Shown: positions 36,725 to 44,536 of the stretch, piece after piece
How positions within the stretch are numbered: position 1 is the first letter of the stretch
Layout of the letters: each line of letters begins with the position of its first letter
DNA from: Fluctibacter halophilus
Lineage (GTDB): Bacteria; Pseudomonadota; Gammaproteobacteria; Enterobacterales; Alteromonadaceae
DNA: 64,000 nucleotides
NCBI RefSeq assembly: GCF_020687825.1
Contig: NZ_JAJEWP010000001.1
Location: 976,433 to 1,040,432, forward strand
Reading direction: 5' to 3'
Notes under the pieces: model-generated
Databases searched by the model: none
The model's input: the letters and a program-made list of their open reading frames with translations, nothing else
Told to the model about the DNA's origin: nothing
Program-made: the position numbers and the translations under genes

Positions 36725-38242
36725 ATGCGGGTATTGTTTGGCCTGATAGGCCTTTTGGGATTTCCTTTGTGGGCTCAACAAGCCCCAACCACTGAAACAC
36801 CTCCCCCCAAAGAGGTGTCGCCGATCCGTTCGCTGGGCGGTGACTACCATAACAGCATCAAACTGCTGCAAAACCGCTTTCGCATCGATTACCAGGTGGA
36901 CGAAATTACCATGGTGTTCTTCCGTGAATACGGCAGTGCGCCGGTGGTGTTAGTGCGTCCTGATGGTTCAAAGATTTTCCAGAAAGATGCAAATGGCGTT
37001 GATCTGTTTTGGTATGACGCCTCTACGTACGACATGATCAGTATCAAAAATCCTGTCCCCGGCCCATGGCAGGCGGTTGGGCAAGTCTTGCCCGGCAGTC
37101 GGGTGATGGTGATCAGCGACATTCAACTGCATGCCGACCCGCTACCAGACATCATATTCTCCGGTGAGATCCTTAAACAGACGGCCTATCTGACCAATGG
37201 CGGAGAGCCCATTGACTATACCGAATTCAGGGACGTGGTTTCCCTCGATATCCGGCTGATCAGCACCAATAATCCCAATTTCAATAACTTCGGTGCGGAT
37301 GCTCAAACCATTGCCACCTTTGAAGATAATGGTCGGGGCATGGATGAGAAGCCAATGGACGGTGTGTTTACCGGACAATTCAATCTGGCGGTACCCGACG
37401 GTGAATGGACGCCGGTGTTTGTGGTGACCACCCCTATGTTCACCCGTGAACAGGTCGATCCTAACCTGATGTTGTATCCAAATCCGATCAACATCAGTGT
37501 GCAACTGGACAGCGGCAATGAGGGATATCACAAGATATTGATCGATGCCGAACGCGAGTTTGTCGACATGGAGACGTTACTGATCGACGGCAAGATTCGC
37601 TTTCCCAACGGTGACGTGCAGAACTTTTCGTTGACCGAGTCATCACCGAATACCCGCGAGCACCAGATCATCAATTACGAATACGGTGTTTATCGGGTTA
37701 AGTTAACCGCCTACGGCAACACAACCTCAGGGCGTGATTTCATACTCGATGTGCCGGAATACACTTTCTTGGTCGATGCACCCGAACCAGAGTTGCCGCC
37801 AGCAGCAGAAGGGGCGGCTGACCAGGCAACGGGTGCGAATGGCGAGCAGAGCGGTGTGGATGCGGTAGTGACGGCTGAACCACAAAACATGGCTGGCGAA
37901 GACCCGCTGGCCCAAGCCATGCTGGAGCAGCAATCTGAGCAGGAGCAGGGCTTAGGTGGTGCCGCTTTGGCTGGCTGGATCATCGGCATCAACGTGTTTC
38001 TGGTGTTAGTGGGGGGCGGCGCCATCTGGTGGTTGCTGAGACCTAAACGGCCGGCAATGCCGACCAGTGAGCCCGGCACGCAGCAGCAACCACAGCAGGG
38101 CGCGGATAAACCCGCACTGATGGATCGGTTACGGGCATTGTGGCCATTCGGTAAAAAGCCCTCGCCCGAGCAAGCACCGGCTGAAAAGGAAAATAGCAAA
38201 GGCGGAAGCAAACTTAATTTATCCCTTCCGGAAGATGATTGA
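36725..38242 (+). CDS. TIGR03503-family envelope protein
   Basis: A 505-residue protein exported through a signal peptide (about 1-17, ending LWA-QQ). The long periplasmic part (about 20-355) matches the TIGR03503 family of Alteromonadales, Vibrio and Shewanella, recognisable by FRIDYQVDEITMVFFREYGS and DGVFTGQF. A Pro/Ala/Gln-rich linker leads to one C-terminal transmembrane segment (about 412-438) and a charged cytoplasmic tail. Function is unknown. It probably shares the dnaQ message. Confidence 0.83.
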   Translation: MRVLFGLIGLLGFPLWAQQAPTTETPPPKEVSPIRSLGGDYHNSIKLLQNRFRIDYQVDEITMVFFREYGSAPVVLVRPDGSKIFQKDANGVDLFWYDASTYDMISIKNPVPGPWQAVGQVLPGSRVMVISDIQLHADPLPDIIFSGEILKQTAYLTNGGEPIDYTEFRDVVSLDIRLISTNNPNFNNFGADAQTIATFEDNGRGMDEKPMDGVFTGQFNLAVPDGEWTPVFVVTTPMFTREQVDPNLMLYPNPINISVQLDSGNEGYHKILIDAEREFVDMETLLIDGKIRFPNGDVQNFSLTESSPNTREHQIINYEYGVYRVKLTAYGNTTSGRDFILDVPEYTFLVDAPEPELPPAAEGAADQATGANGEQSGVDAVVTAEPQNMAGEDPLAQAMLEQQSEQEQGLGGAALAGWIIGINVFLVLVGGGAIWWLLRPKRPAMPTSEPGTQQQPQQGADKPALMDRLRALWPFGKKPSPEQAPAEKENSKGGSKLNLSLPEDD

Positions 38243-38324
38243 TCAACAATTCATCGAATTGGCTAAATTAGCGGCAAACGCACGCCCATCGGGCCGTTTG
38301 GGGTAAAAAAGCGTGAAAAAGCGG

Positions 38325-38353
38325 TTGACTCACTTGCCCCTTCCTCGTATCAT
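38325..38353 (+). promoter_or_regulatory. promoter of the tRNA-Asp cluster
   Basis: TTGACT (38325-38330) and TATCAT (38348-38353) are separated by exactly 17 bp, followed by a GC-rich discriminator (CTGCGCCGC), the design of stringently controlled stable-RNA promoters. The first tRNA begins about 60 bp downstream. Confidence 0.85.
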
Positions 38354-38420
38354 CTGCGCCGCAGTGAGGGACGTGGCAACCACTTGTTACTCCTAAACTG
38401 TTGAAAATGAAAGATTTTGT

Positions 38421-38497
38421 GGAGCGGTAGTTCAGTTGGTTAGAATACCGGCCTGTCACGCCGGGGGTCGCGGGTTCGAGTCCCGTCCGCTCCGCCA
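38421..38497 (+). tRNA. tRNA-Asp (anticodon GTC), copy 1
   Basis: A 77-base cloverleaf including an encoded CCA end. The acceptor GGAGCGG pairs with CCGCTCC, the T arm has GGTTCGAGTCC, and the anticodon loop CTGTCAC carries GTC at 38455-38457. All three copies in the cluster are identical in sequence. Confidence 0.98.
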
Positions 38498-38529
38498 CTT
38501 TCCTTCATTTTCGCACTTTGCATCAATCC

Positions 38530-38606
38530 GGAGCGGTAGTTCAGTTGGTTAGAATACCGGCCTGTCACGCCGGGGGTCGCGGGTTCGAGTCCCGTCCGCT
38601 CCGCCA
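38530..38606 (+). tRNA. tRNA-Asp (anticodon GTC), copy 2
   Basis: Identical to copy 1, 32 bp downstream, with encoded CCA. No separate promoter is visible, so it is processed from the same transcript. Confidence 0.98.
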
Positions 38607-38631
38607 GATGTGCAAAGTATCCCGATAACGT

Positions 38632-38708
38632 GGAGCGGTAGTTCAGTTGGTTAGAATACCGGCCTGTCACGCCGGGGGTCGCGGGTTCGAGTCCCGTCCG
38701 CTCCGCCA
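38632..38708 (+). tRNA. tRNA-Asp (anticodon GTC), copy 3
   Basis: Identical to copies 1 and 2, 25 bp after copy 2, and directly followed by a terminator. Confidence 0.98.
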
Positions 38709-38717
38709 CTTATCGAC

Positions 38718-38743
38718 ACAAGCCACCGTGAGGTGGTTTTTTT
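38718..38743 (+). terminator. terminator of the tRNA cluster
   Basis: CCACC (38723-38727) pairs with GGTGG (38732-38736) around GTGA, followed by seven T. It lies 10 bp after the last tRNA. Confidence 0.87.
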
Positions 38744-38787
38744 GTGCCTGTGGTTTATGCCATGCGCCATCCAGGATGTTGCTTTGG

Positions 38788-40152
38788 CTACCAGGATGGA
38801 TGACCGCGCAGAGGCTGGCGCTGAATGTAACGCAGGCGGATCCCCAGCATCACCGCGGCACTGCTTAATCCAATTATGAATCCTACCCAAAACCCCGCAG
38901 CTTGCATGGGTTCTCCCCACCAGTCTGTAAGAGCCAGAATACAGCCGCTTGGCAGTCCTATCAGCCAATACGCAATGAATGTCAGGTAAAACATCACCCG
39001 GGTGTCTTTGTAACCACGCAGTGCACCGGCGGAAATGACCTGTACCGCATCAGAAAATTGGAACATGGCTGCCAGTAACATGAGCTTTCCGGCAATGGCG
39101 ATCACAGCCATATCGGTGGTATACAACGCTGCAATATGACTGCGTGCCAGTATGGTCACTGACGCTGAGCATGCAGCAATGGCAAGGCTTAACCCCAATG
39201 CTGACTTAATGCTGTCTTTGGCGGCTTGAGGATCTTGCCGTCCCAACAACAAGGCTACCCGTATACTGGTGGCCATGCTGATGCTGAGTGGAAACATAAA
39301 GGTCAGTGACGAAAAGTTCAGGGCAATCTGGTGTGCAGCGACGGTGTTCGCACCAAAAGGGGACAACAACAACGCCACCACCGCAAACAGGGTCACTTCA
39401 AACAGGATAGTCATCGCAATAGGTAGCCCAAGGGCGACCAGCTTGCGTATGTAACTGACCGACGGGCGGTGCCATTGTTCAAACAACGGCATGGCGTTGA
39501 AATGGCGGCTGCGCAACACATAAAGGGCACTGAGAACGGCCATCACGACAAACACCAGTGAGGTGGCTATGCCACAACCTGCGCCACCGTATGCCTGCAG
39601 CGGGCCGTAGCCATAGATGAACGCGTAGTTGGCCGGAATGTTGACCAGCAGGCCAATTAACATGATCACCATGGTAGGCTTGGTCAATGACAGCCCCTCA
39701 CAATGGTTACGTAACACCTGATAGAGGGCAAACGCGGGTGCGCCCAACAGAATGTACGTGACATAGTCTACCGTAATGGTCAGTAGCGTCTCGCTCATGT
39801 CCATTAAGCCCAGCAGATCCGGTACAAAAGGGATCAATAACCACATGGCAAATCCCAACAACACACTGAGGTAACCCATCTGCTGGGTCGCGTTGGCCAT
39901 GCGATCCTGCTGTTGTTCGCCATTGAGACGGGACACAATCGGCGGAAGTGCCATGATCAGACCCTGGATAAAAAACAGTGCAGGCAGCGTGACACTGAAG
40001 CCGATAGCAACAGCAGCCATGTCATTGGCGGTGTAACGGCCTGACATGATGGTGTCGCACACCCCCATCAGGGTTTGGGTGACCTGGGCAATCAGCAGGG
40101 GCCAGGCTAACGTTACCAGCGCGCGTAATTCATGTTTTACCGTGGTGGACAT
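38788..40152 (-). CDS. MATE-family multidrug/sodium antiporter (NorM-like)
   Basis: A 454-residue inner-membrane transporter with about 12 transmembrane segments in two homologous halves. The start LAWPLLIAQVTQTLMGVCDTIMSGRY and the segment FALYQVLRNHCEGLSLTKPTM are typical of NorM proteins, which export cationic drugs in exchange for Na+ or H+. ATG 40152 gives normal family length and begins 10 bp after the moeA stop; an upstream ATG at 40209 would overlap moeA. It is the last gene of a GumN-moeA-MATE operon. Confidence 0.88.
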   Translation of the reverse strand: MSTTVKHELRALVTLAWPLLIAQVTQTLMGVCDTIMSGRYTANDMAAVAIGFSVTLPALFFIQGLIMALPPIVSRLNGEQQQDRMANATQQMGYLSVLLGFAMWLLIPFVPDLLGLMDMSETLLTITVDYVTYILLGAPAFALYQVLRNHCEGLSLTKPTMVIMLIGLLVNIPANYAFIYGYGPLQAYGGAGCGIATSLVFVVMAVLSALYVLRSRHFNAMPLFEQWHRPSVSYIRKLVALGLPIAMTILFEVTLFAVVALLLSPFGANTVAAHQIALNFSSLTFMFPLSISMATSIRVALLLGRQDPQAAKDSIKSALGLSLAIAACSASVTILARSHIAALYTTDMAVIAIAGKLMLLAAMFQFSDAVQVISAGALRGYKDTRVMFYLTFIAYWLIGLPSGCILALTDWWGEPMQAAGFWVGFIIGLSSAAVMLGIRLRYIQRQPLRGHPSW

Positions 40153-40162
40153 GTTTGTACCG

Positions 40163-41386
40163 TCAGCGTGAGAAAGGTTGAATGTTGACCTGGCTACCAG
40201 CTTCAACATGCGTCACATCTGCGTCGATCACAATGTAGCAATTGGCGTTGGCGATCGAGTGCATAATCCCGGAACCCTGTTTGGGCAGTGGTGTGGCGCA
40301 CAGGTTGCCTTGCTCGTCGTTGTGCAGTCGGGCACGAACAAACTCCTGACGTCCGGCACGCCGGTTTATGGGGGTTACCAATCGCGCGGTCCAGTTCAGT
40401 GGAGGCCACTGAGATTGTCCTGCCAGGGTGTTTAACACCGGAAGGACCAACTGCTCAAAGGTCACATAGCTGGAAACCGGGTTGCCCGGTAAACCGCAAA
40501 ACCAGGCGTTGCCCAGCTTACCGAAAGCAAAGGGTTTACCTGGCTTGATCGCCAATTTCCACACATACAATTCACCCAATTCACGGACCATCTCTTTGAC
40601 CAGATCGGCCTGACCGACGGACACGCCACCACAACTGATGACCACATCACTGTCAGACATGGCCGATTGAAGGGCATTGCGCAGCGCAGTTGCATCGTCA
40701 CCGATGATCCCGCCATCAATGACGTCGACACCTGCACGGTTTAACAAGGGGATCAATGCACTGCGATTGGATTCGTAGATTTGTCCTGGAGCCAAGGGGG
40801 AGCCCGGCGCGACCAGTTCATCACCGGTCGCTAACACCGTGACCCTTGGTTTGCGATACACACTGACCGTTGCCAATCCCAGCGAAGCCAGCATCGCCAG
40901 ATCCGCTGGATTCAGGCGGCGCCCTTTGGCGAGTATTCGTTGTCCTTTTTGCAAATCATCGCCTTGAGGGCGAACGTGTTGGCCTGGTTGGATTGCTTCG
41001 GTACAACGCAGCGTGGTGCCCGATAAGCTGGCATTCTCAACCATGACCACGGTGTCAGCACCCTCGGGGAGTAGCGCGCCGGTAGTAATGGTGACACATT
41101 GTCCCGGCAACAAGGGCGTGTTGTAAGGGTGTCCGGCCAGGCTTTGGCCAACATGCTCGAAGGTTCGGGTATCTGTCGTGTCAGCATAGCGCAGGGCAAA
41201 ACCATCCATCGCGCTATTGGTTGCTGGCGGTACATCCATCGGGCAAAGCACATCCTCGCTGAGGACGCGCTGATCGGCGTCCAGTACCGTGATGACTTCT
41301 TGATCCTTCAACGGATGAATGTTGGCCAGCATTACCTGCAATGCAGCATCAAGGGACTGGAGGTTCGGATTGTCACAGTGTTGCAT
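40163..41386 (-). CDS. moeA: molybdopterin molybdenumtransferase MoeA
   Basis: A 407-residue enzyme that inserts molybdate into adenylated molybdopterin. Typical segments are SAMDGFALR (domain I/III), GVTI-like QCVTITTGALLPEGADTVVMVE, the MoCF-binding fold VSCGGVSVGQADLVKE and LPGNPVSSYVTFEQLVLP. ATG 41386 lies six bases after GAGGT and eight bases after the previous stop; GTG 41398 is an alternative. The other Moco genes form a separate operon at 49536. Confidence 0.95.
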   Translation of the reverse strand: MQHCDNPNLQSLDAALQVMLANIHPLKDQEVITVLDADQRVLSEDVLCPMDVPPATNSAMDGFALRYADTTDTRTFEHVGQSLAGHPYNTPLLPGQCVTITTGALLPEGADTVVMVENASLSGTTLRCTEAIQPGQHVRPQGDDLQKGQRILAKGRRLNPADLAMLASLGLATVSVYRKPRVTVLATGDELVAPGSPLAPGQIYESNRSALIPLLNRAGVDVIDGGIIGDDATALRNALQSAMSDSDVVISCGGVSVGQADLVKEMVRELGELYVWKLAIKPGKPFAFGKLGNAWFCGLPGNPVSSYVTFEQLVLPVLNTLAGQSQWPPLNWTARLVTPINRRAGRQEFVRARLHNDEQGNLCATPLPKQGSGIMHSIANANCYIVIDADVTHVEAGSQVNIQPFSR

Positions 41387-41394
41387 GGTGTACC

Positions 41395-42270
41395 TCACTG
41401 AACAGAGACAGCTTCAACGGTATAACCACTCGCCTGAAGCTGTGTCAGTATGCTGTCGGGGCCGGCCAGGTGCATGGCACCGACCAGTACAAATTCTATA
41501 TCCGGATCCTCAAGCATGGCCAGGATCTGAGGCATCCAGTCGCGGTTCCGATCGACGATCAGGGTTGCGTATATCGCCGGAAAGGCGTCCCGCATAGGGT
41601 CGATACTGATTGCCGCCAAGCCTGGCATATCACCGGAACGCCAGGTTGATTTCATGGTTTTCAGCGTGCTCGGCAACTGTTTAATGTCATCCAGTGTATA
41701 CCGGATCAGCGCATCGTCGTCGTCATTGGCCATGCTGGCGATAAAGGCCAGTTGTTGTTGTGGTGACTCCAACCAGTCAATGTCTTTGCCATCGTGTTGT
41801 GCGCGCTGATGAAAATGGTTGTCGACACCTTCCTGGGTCAGTCCCAGACGCTGAAATTCTACCATGCTCATGGACAATGCCATCAACCCCGGTTTGTAGT
41901 GTTTCACCGCATCAAAGGGAACGTTGCGCTGGGCGAAAAATGCCCGCAGCAGGTTGAGCGTCTCAGGGCTGAGGGATTGTTCAATACTGCGTCCCGCCGG
42001 GTAGGTCAGTTGCCGTTGCATGGAAGCCTGAAATGCCGGGCTTTGTAACGCACTCATATCCGTTTCGAATACCAAATTATCCGCCTGGCGATAAACATGA
42101 TCATAGGCATCAGGTAAAGGATAATCCTGTTCGGCTAACAGGTGCATGGTTCCACCGATGTAAAGGTGATGATCCCCGTCACTGACCTTCCACACGGATG
42201 TTTTTGCCTGTACCGCAGACCCGACACACACCAGCACACACAGACTTAAGCCTTTGAACAACCAACCCAC
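41395..42270 (-). CDS. TraB/GumN-family protein
   Basis: A 291-residue exported protein: a signal peptide (about 1-22, ending VQA-KT) precedes a TraB/GumN fold with YIGGTMHLL (GxxH-type motif, about residues 38-46), FETDMSAL and a C-terminal FVLVGAMHLAGPDSI that repeats the motif. Relatives of this fold are proposed metal-dependent proteases, mostly unproved. It is the first gene of the operon with moeA and the MATE pump; the 9 bp gap to moeA suggests coupling. Confidence 0.85.
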   Translation of the reverse strand: MGWLFKGLSLCVLVCVGSAVQAKTSVWKVSDGDHHLYIGGTMHLLAEQDYPLPDAYDHVYRQADNLVFETDMSALQSPAFQASMQRQLTYPAGRSIEQSLSPETLNLLRAFFAQRNVPFDAVKHYKPGLMALSMSMVEFQRLGLTQEGVDNHFHQRAQHDGKDIDWLESPQQQLAFIASMANDDDDALIRYTLDDIKQLPSTLKTMKSTWRSGDMPGLAAISIDPMRDAFPAIYATLIVDRNRDWMPQILAMLEDPDIEFVLVGAMHLAGPDSILTQLQASGYTVEAVSVQ

Positions 42271-42683
42271 GAAACCCTTCCTTTATTCGTTAAAACGTGC
42301 GGCGCTCACTCTACACAAATTAGCCGGTAAAGCACACTGCCCAAACCGAGATGAAGTAAATAGTTGTTAAAAAAACGGTTTCTGGTCGTCACAGAGGGGC
42401 TGTCAACGGACAATATTTAGACGATTTGATTACTACAATCTTGTTTTTACTCCCATTACTCATAAATCAAAAAAAATAGTTGTTTAAAATCAGTCGGTTA
42501 TATTTGTTGTCGACCGTTAACGTATTGATTTACTTCAGGTTTACTAAGCCTTCACAGAATGGCTACAACATCCTGCTGATTTTTGCGCCATAACAAAGGA
42601 GCAGGGGAGCCCACTTAATCAATGGGTGAACCTGTATCCGGGGGATTACCCCCACACCGTTAATGGCGACAGGAGAAATAACC
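42271..42683. other. intergenic region with structured leader
   Basis: A 413 bp divergent gap. Its left two thirds is AT-rich and shows nothing I can name; the right end (42586-42668) holds the folded leader described separately. The promoters of the GumN-like gene and of the small secreted protein must both be here. Confidence 0.6.
42586..42668 (+). ncRNA. candidate three-way-junction leader RNA
   Basis: The region can fold into a closed three-way junction ending 2 bases before the AGGAG ribosome site of the next gene. P1: CGCCATAAC (42586-42594) with GTTAATGGCG (42659-42668), nine pairs and one bulged A. P2: CAGG/CCTG (42602-42605 with 42631-42634) and GCCCA/TGGGT (42609-42613 with 42623-42627) around a GGA/GAA internal loop. 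P3: GGGGG/CCCCC (42640-42644 with 42649-42653) closed by ATTA. An alternative pairing, TCCTG (42571-42575) with CAGGA (42670-42674), would cover the ribosome site. I cannot assign a known riboswitch class. Confidence 0.45.
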
Positions 42684-42995
42684 ATGAAACGTTTACTCGT
42701 GATGATTGGGGTCTGCTTTATGCAAAACGCGATGGCCAATAGTGATGGCGGGAAATATCACTTTGTCGGCGACCTACGCTATGCCGATTTTTGTAAGGCC
42801 GTGGTTGAGGATGATGTGTCCATGATGCGCCGGGCGTTAGGGCGCAAGATTGGTACGGTGGCTGAATCCCGCAAAGGGGTTCTGCGACTGCTCACCTCTG
42901 ACAGTGGCATGACATGCAACGGCCGCAGCCTGATTGATTTCACCCGACAACGGGAGGCAATGGCGATCCATGCGTATCTGCAACGTATGCAATAG
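42684..42995 (+). CDS. small secreted protein, DUF3718-like
   Basis: A 103-residue precursor with a signal peptide (about 1-18, ending AMA-NS). The mature part has two cysteines, in YADFCKAVVEDD and GMTCNGRSLIDFTRQ, which could form a disulphide; the CNG-x-S/D-F pattern resembles DUF3718 proteins of Shewanella and Alteromonas. Function is unknown. AGGAG lies eight bases before the ATG, next to a folded leader RNA, so translation may be controlled. Confidence 0.7.
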   Translation: MKRLLVMIGVCFMQNAMANSDGGKYHFVGDLRYADFCKAVVEDDVSMMRRALGRKIGTVAESRKGVLRLLTSDSGMTCNGRSLIDFTRQREAMAIHAYLQRMQ

Positions 42996-43302
42996 CCGTG
43001 AAGCGCGCGTATTCTCACCGGTAATGAGAAGGCTAACAGGGCGTTGGCGTGTTCCATTGCCATGCACTGTGTACAAATATCGGGCACCGAAACTGTGCAT
43101 CAACGCACTTTTTTGAACAGATGGTCTGCTCAGTGGGGAACGCGTAAAAACATAACATATTGATAATAATGAAAAATTAAAAATGGCACGGCGGATGCAA
43201 TACTCTTCGCGTCTGCACACACAGTGCGTCAAACACAATAATAATAATACCTGCACCGATAAGGTCAGACCGGCGAATCGTCGGATTACAGTAAGGCAAA
43301 CT
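42996..43302. other. intergenic region without recognised gene
   Basis: About 307 bp after the small secreted protein. Frames here lack ribosome sites and familiar products. It may be a 3' untranslated region or hold a small RNA that ends at the hairpin at 43303; I find no convincing promoter. Confidence 0.45.
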
Positions 43303-43347
43303 CCCCGTATTGACTTTCGTGTCCTGGGACAATACGGGGCTTTTCTT
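43303..43347 (+). terminator. long-loop hairpin with T-rich tail
   Basis: CCCCGTATTG (43303-43312) pairs perfectly with CAATACGGGG (43330-43339); the loop is 17 bases and the tail is CTTTTCTT. It lies 62 bp before the glyoxalase-fold gene and 308 bp after the previous gene, so it may end the upstream transcript or a small RNA, or act as an attenuator. Confidence 0.65.
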
Positions 43348-43408
43348 GCCTGCCATTGTGCTCTACAGTGTTGCCTCTTTTAAACGAGATACCACATGGA
43401 GCATCAAC

Positions 43409-43762
43409 ATGGATACAGTTACGCCCATCAACTACATTGAAATTCCCTGTACAGATCTGGCCCGCAACAAGCAATTTTTTCATCAGGCATTTGGATGGAC
43501 CTTTACCGATTACGGCGAAGAATATGCTGCGGTAAACAATGCCGGTATTGATGCCGGGCTGTTTCAGGCGCCACAAAGTGCACACACCGACAACGGTAGT
43601 GTCTTGGTTGTGTTGTATCAGGCCGATTTAGAGCGTGCACTTGCTCAGGTCGAACAAGCCGGTGGCAACGTGATCAAGCCGATTTTCTCATTTCCGGGCG
43701 GTCGTCGCTTTCAGTTTGCGTGTCCGGGTGGCTCGGAACTCGCGGTCTGGAGTGATCAGTAA
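43409..43762 (+). CDS. VOC (glyoxalase/bleomycin-resistance fold) protein
   Basis: A 117-residue single-domain protein of the vicinal oxygen chelate superfamily: INYIEIPCTDLARNKQFFHQAFGWTF and PGGRRFQFACPGGSELAVWS are the usual first and last segments. Members range from metalloenzymes to binding proteins, and the specific role cannot be given. ATG 43409 is eight bases after GGAG; a frame from 43310 lies inside the upstream hairpin region and is not needed. Confidence 0.87.
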   Translation: MDTVTPINYIEIPCTDLARNKQFFHQAFGWTFTDYGEEYAAVNNAGIDAGLFQAPQSAHTDNGSVLVVLYQADLERALAQVEQAGGNVIKPIFSFPGGRRFQFACPGGSELAVWSDQ

Positions 43763-43770
43763 CGAGAGGC

Positions 43771-43796
43771 GGGTGTTTGCAGAGCTGCAAACACCC
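43771..43796. terminator. perfect hairpin between convergent genes, no T tract
   Basis: GGGTGTTTGCAG (43771-43782) pairs with CTGCAAACACCC (43785-43796). The 12 bp inverted repeat lies between the VOC gene and the EF-hand gene, where a shared terminator is expected, but a T run is missing on both sides. Confidence 0.4.
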
Positions 43797-43821
43797 TGTT
43801 GGGGTCGCCGTTGGTGCTGGT

Positions 43822-44031
43822 TTAGCGGTCTGACAGTTCGTCTGCGCTCAGAAAACCGTCTTTGTTGGTATCCAGCTCTTCAAACTTGGCTGCCAGAGCG
43901 GCATCCTGTGCGGCTTCTTCGGCACTGACTTTGCCGTCTTCATTCGCATCCAACTGGGTCAACACATCAGCACGGGCCACAGTGGCGGCAGATGTCAGCA
44001 AAAACAGGGTAAGGGCTACATAACGTTTCAT
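43822..44031 (-). CDS. small exported EF-hand protein (second of pair)
   Basis: A 69-residue protein with a signal peptide (about 1-21, ending ARA-DV) and two EF-hand calcium loops, DANEDGKVSAEE (about 28-39) and DTNKDGFLSADE (about 54-65). It is therefore a periplasmic or secreted calcium-binding peptide. It follows a paralogue 33 bp upstream. AAGGAG lies before the ATG. The partner protein is unknown. Confidence 0.85.
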   Translation of the reverse strand: MKRYVALTLFLLTSAATVARADVLTQLDANEDGKVSAEEAAQDAALAAKFEELDTNKDGFLSADELSDR

Positions 44032-44064
44032 AATGAATTCTCCTTGAATGATGGTTACGGGTAA

Positions 44065-44277
44065 TTAGTCGCTGCGCTTGGCCATTTCCGACGCTGTCAG
44101 ATAGCCATCCTGGTCGCTGTCCAGCTTGGCGAATACGGCGGCAAGGCCGGCATCTTTGGCGGCTTCTTCGACACTGACTTTACCGTCTTTGTCGGTATCC
44201 AGCGCTTTCATGGCATCTTGTTCTGCGTAGGCATTCAGTGCGAGTAGGGCAGTAGCTGCCATCATCAGTTTTTTCAT
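44065..44277 (-). CDS. small exported EF-hand protein (first of pair)
   Basis: A 70-residue paralogue of the gene at 43822, with a signal peptide (about 1-18, ending AYA-EQ) and two EF loops, DTDKDGKVSVEE (about 27-38) and DSDQDGYLTASE (about 53-64). The same EEAA-K/Q-DA-LAA linker separates the loops in both copies, indicating tandem duplication. AAGGAG precedes the start. Confidence 0.85.
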   Translation of the reverse strand: MKKLMMAATALLALNAYAEQDAMKALDTDKDGKVSVEEAAKDAGLAAVFAKLDSDQDGYLTASEMAKRSD

Positions 44278-44435
44278 GATTTTCTCCTTGTGATAAACGT
44301 ACCGTCGATAAGTAAACGAAGGTCGCTTGGTCTATTACAGGGACCATGCCAACTTTGAAATAATCAATAAAAACAGATAGATAAGATGGTATTTTGTGGG
44401 ATGTTAGGTGACGCGTCGCGATCTGTGGGGTAAAA

Positions 44436-44477
44436 CCCCCTCAGAGTGTCTTATTTAACAGACAGATCTGGAGGGGG
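44436..44477. repeat. nested inverted repeats
   Basis: CCCCCTC (44436-44442) can pair with GAGGGGG (44471-44477), enclosing TGTCT/AGACA (44447-44451 with 44460-44464) and next to the palindrome CAGATCTG. It lies about 60 bp after the phosphorylase stop (minus strand) and may be a transcript end, but it has no T tract. Confidence 0.3.
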
Positions 44478-44536
44478 CAAAGCATAACGTCTATAAATCA
44501 ATGAGTTATACCGATTCCAAACGTATACACCGAGCG

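Noticed and set aside
38421-38708. Three near-regular long repeats resembling an array
   Set aside because: They are complete tRNA genes with encoded CCA, not CRISPR repeats.
38268-38968. Minus-strand reading frames of 76-105 residues through the tRNA cluster, with repeated MAERTGLEPATPGV
   Set aside because: They are antisense readings of the three identical tRNA-Asp genes; this is a well-known false protein in databases.
41819-41827. TTGTCGACA inside the GumN-like gene
   Set aside because: Core of the prp-type operator, but without the outer palindrome and inside an unrelated coding region; probably chance.
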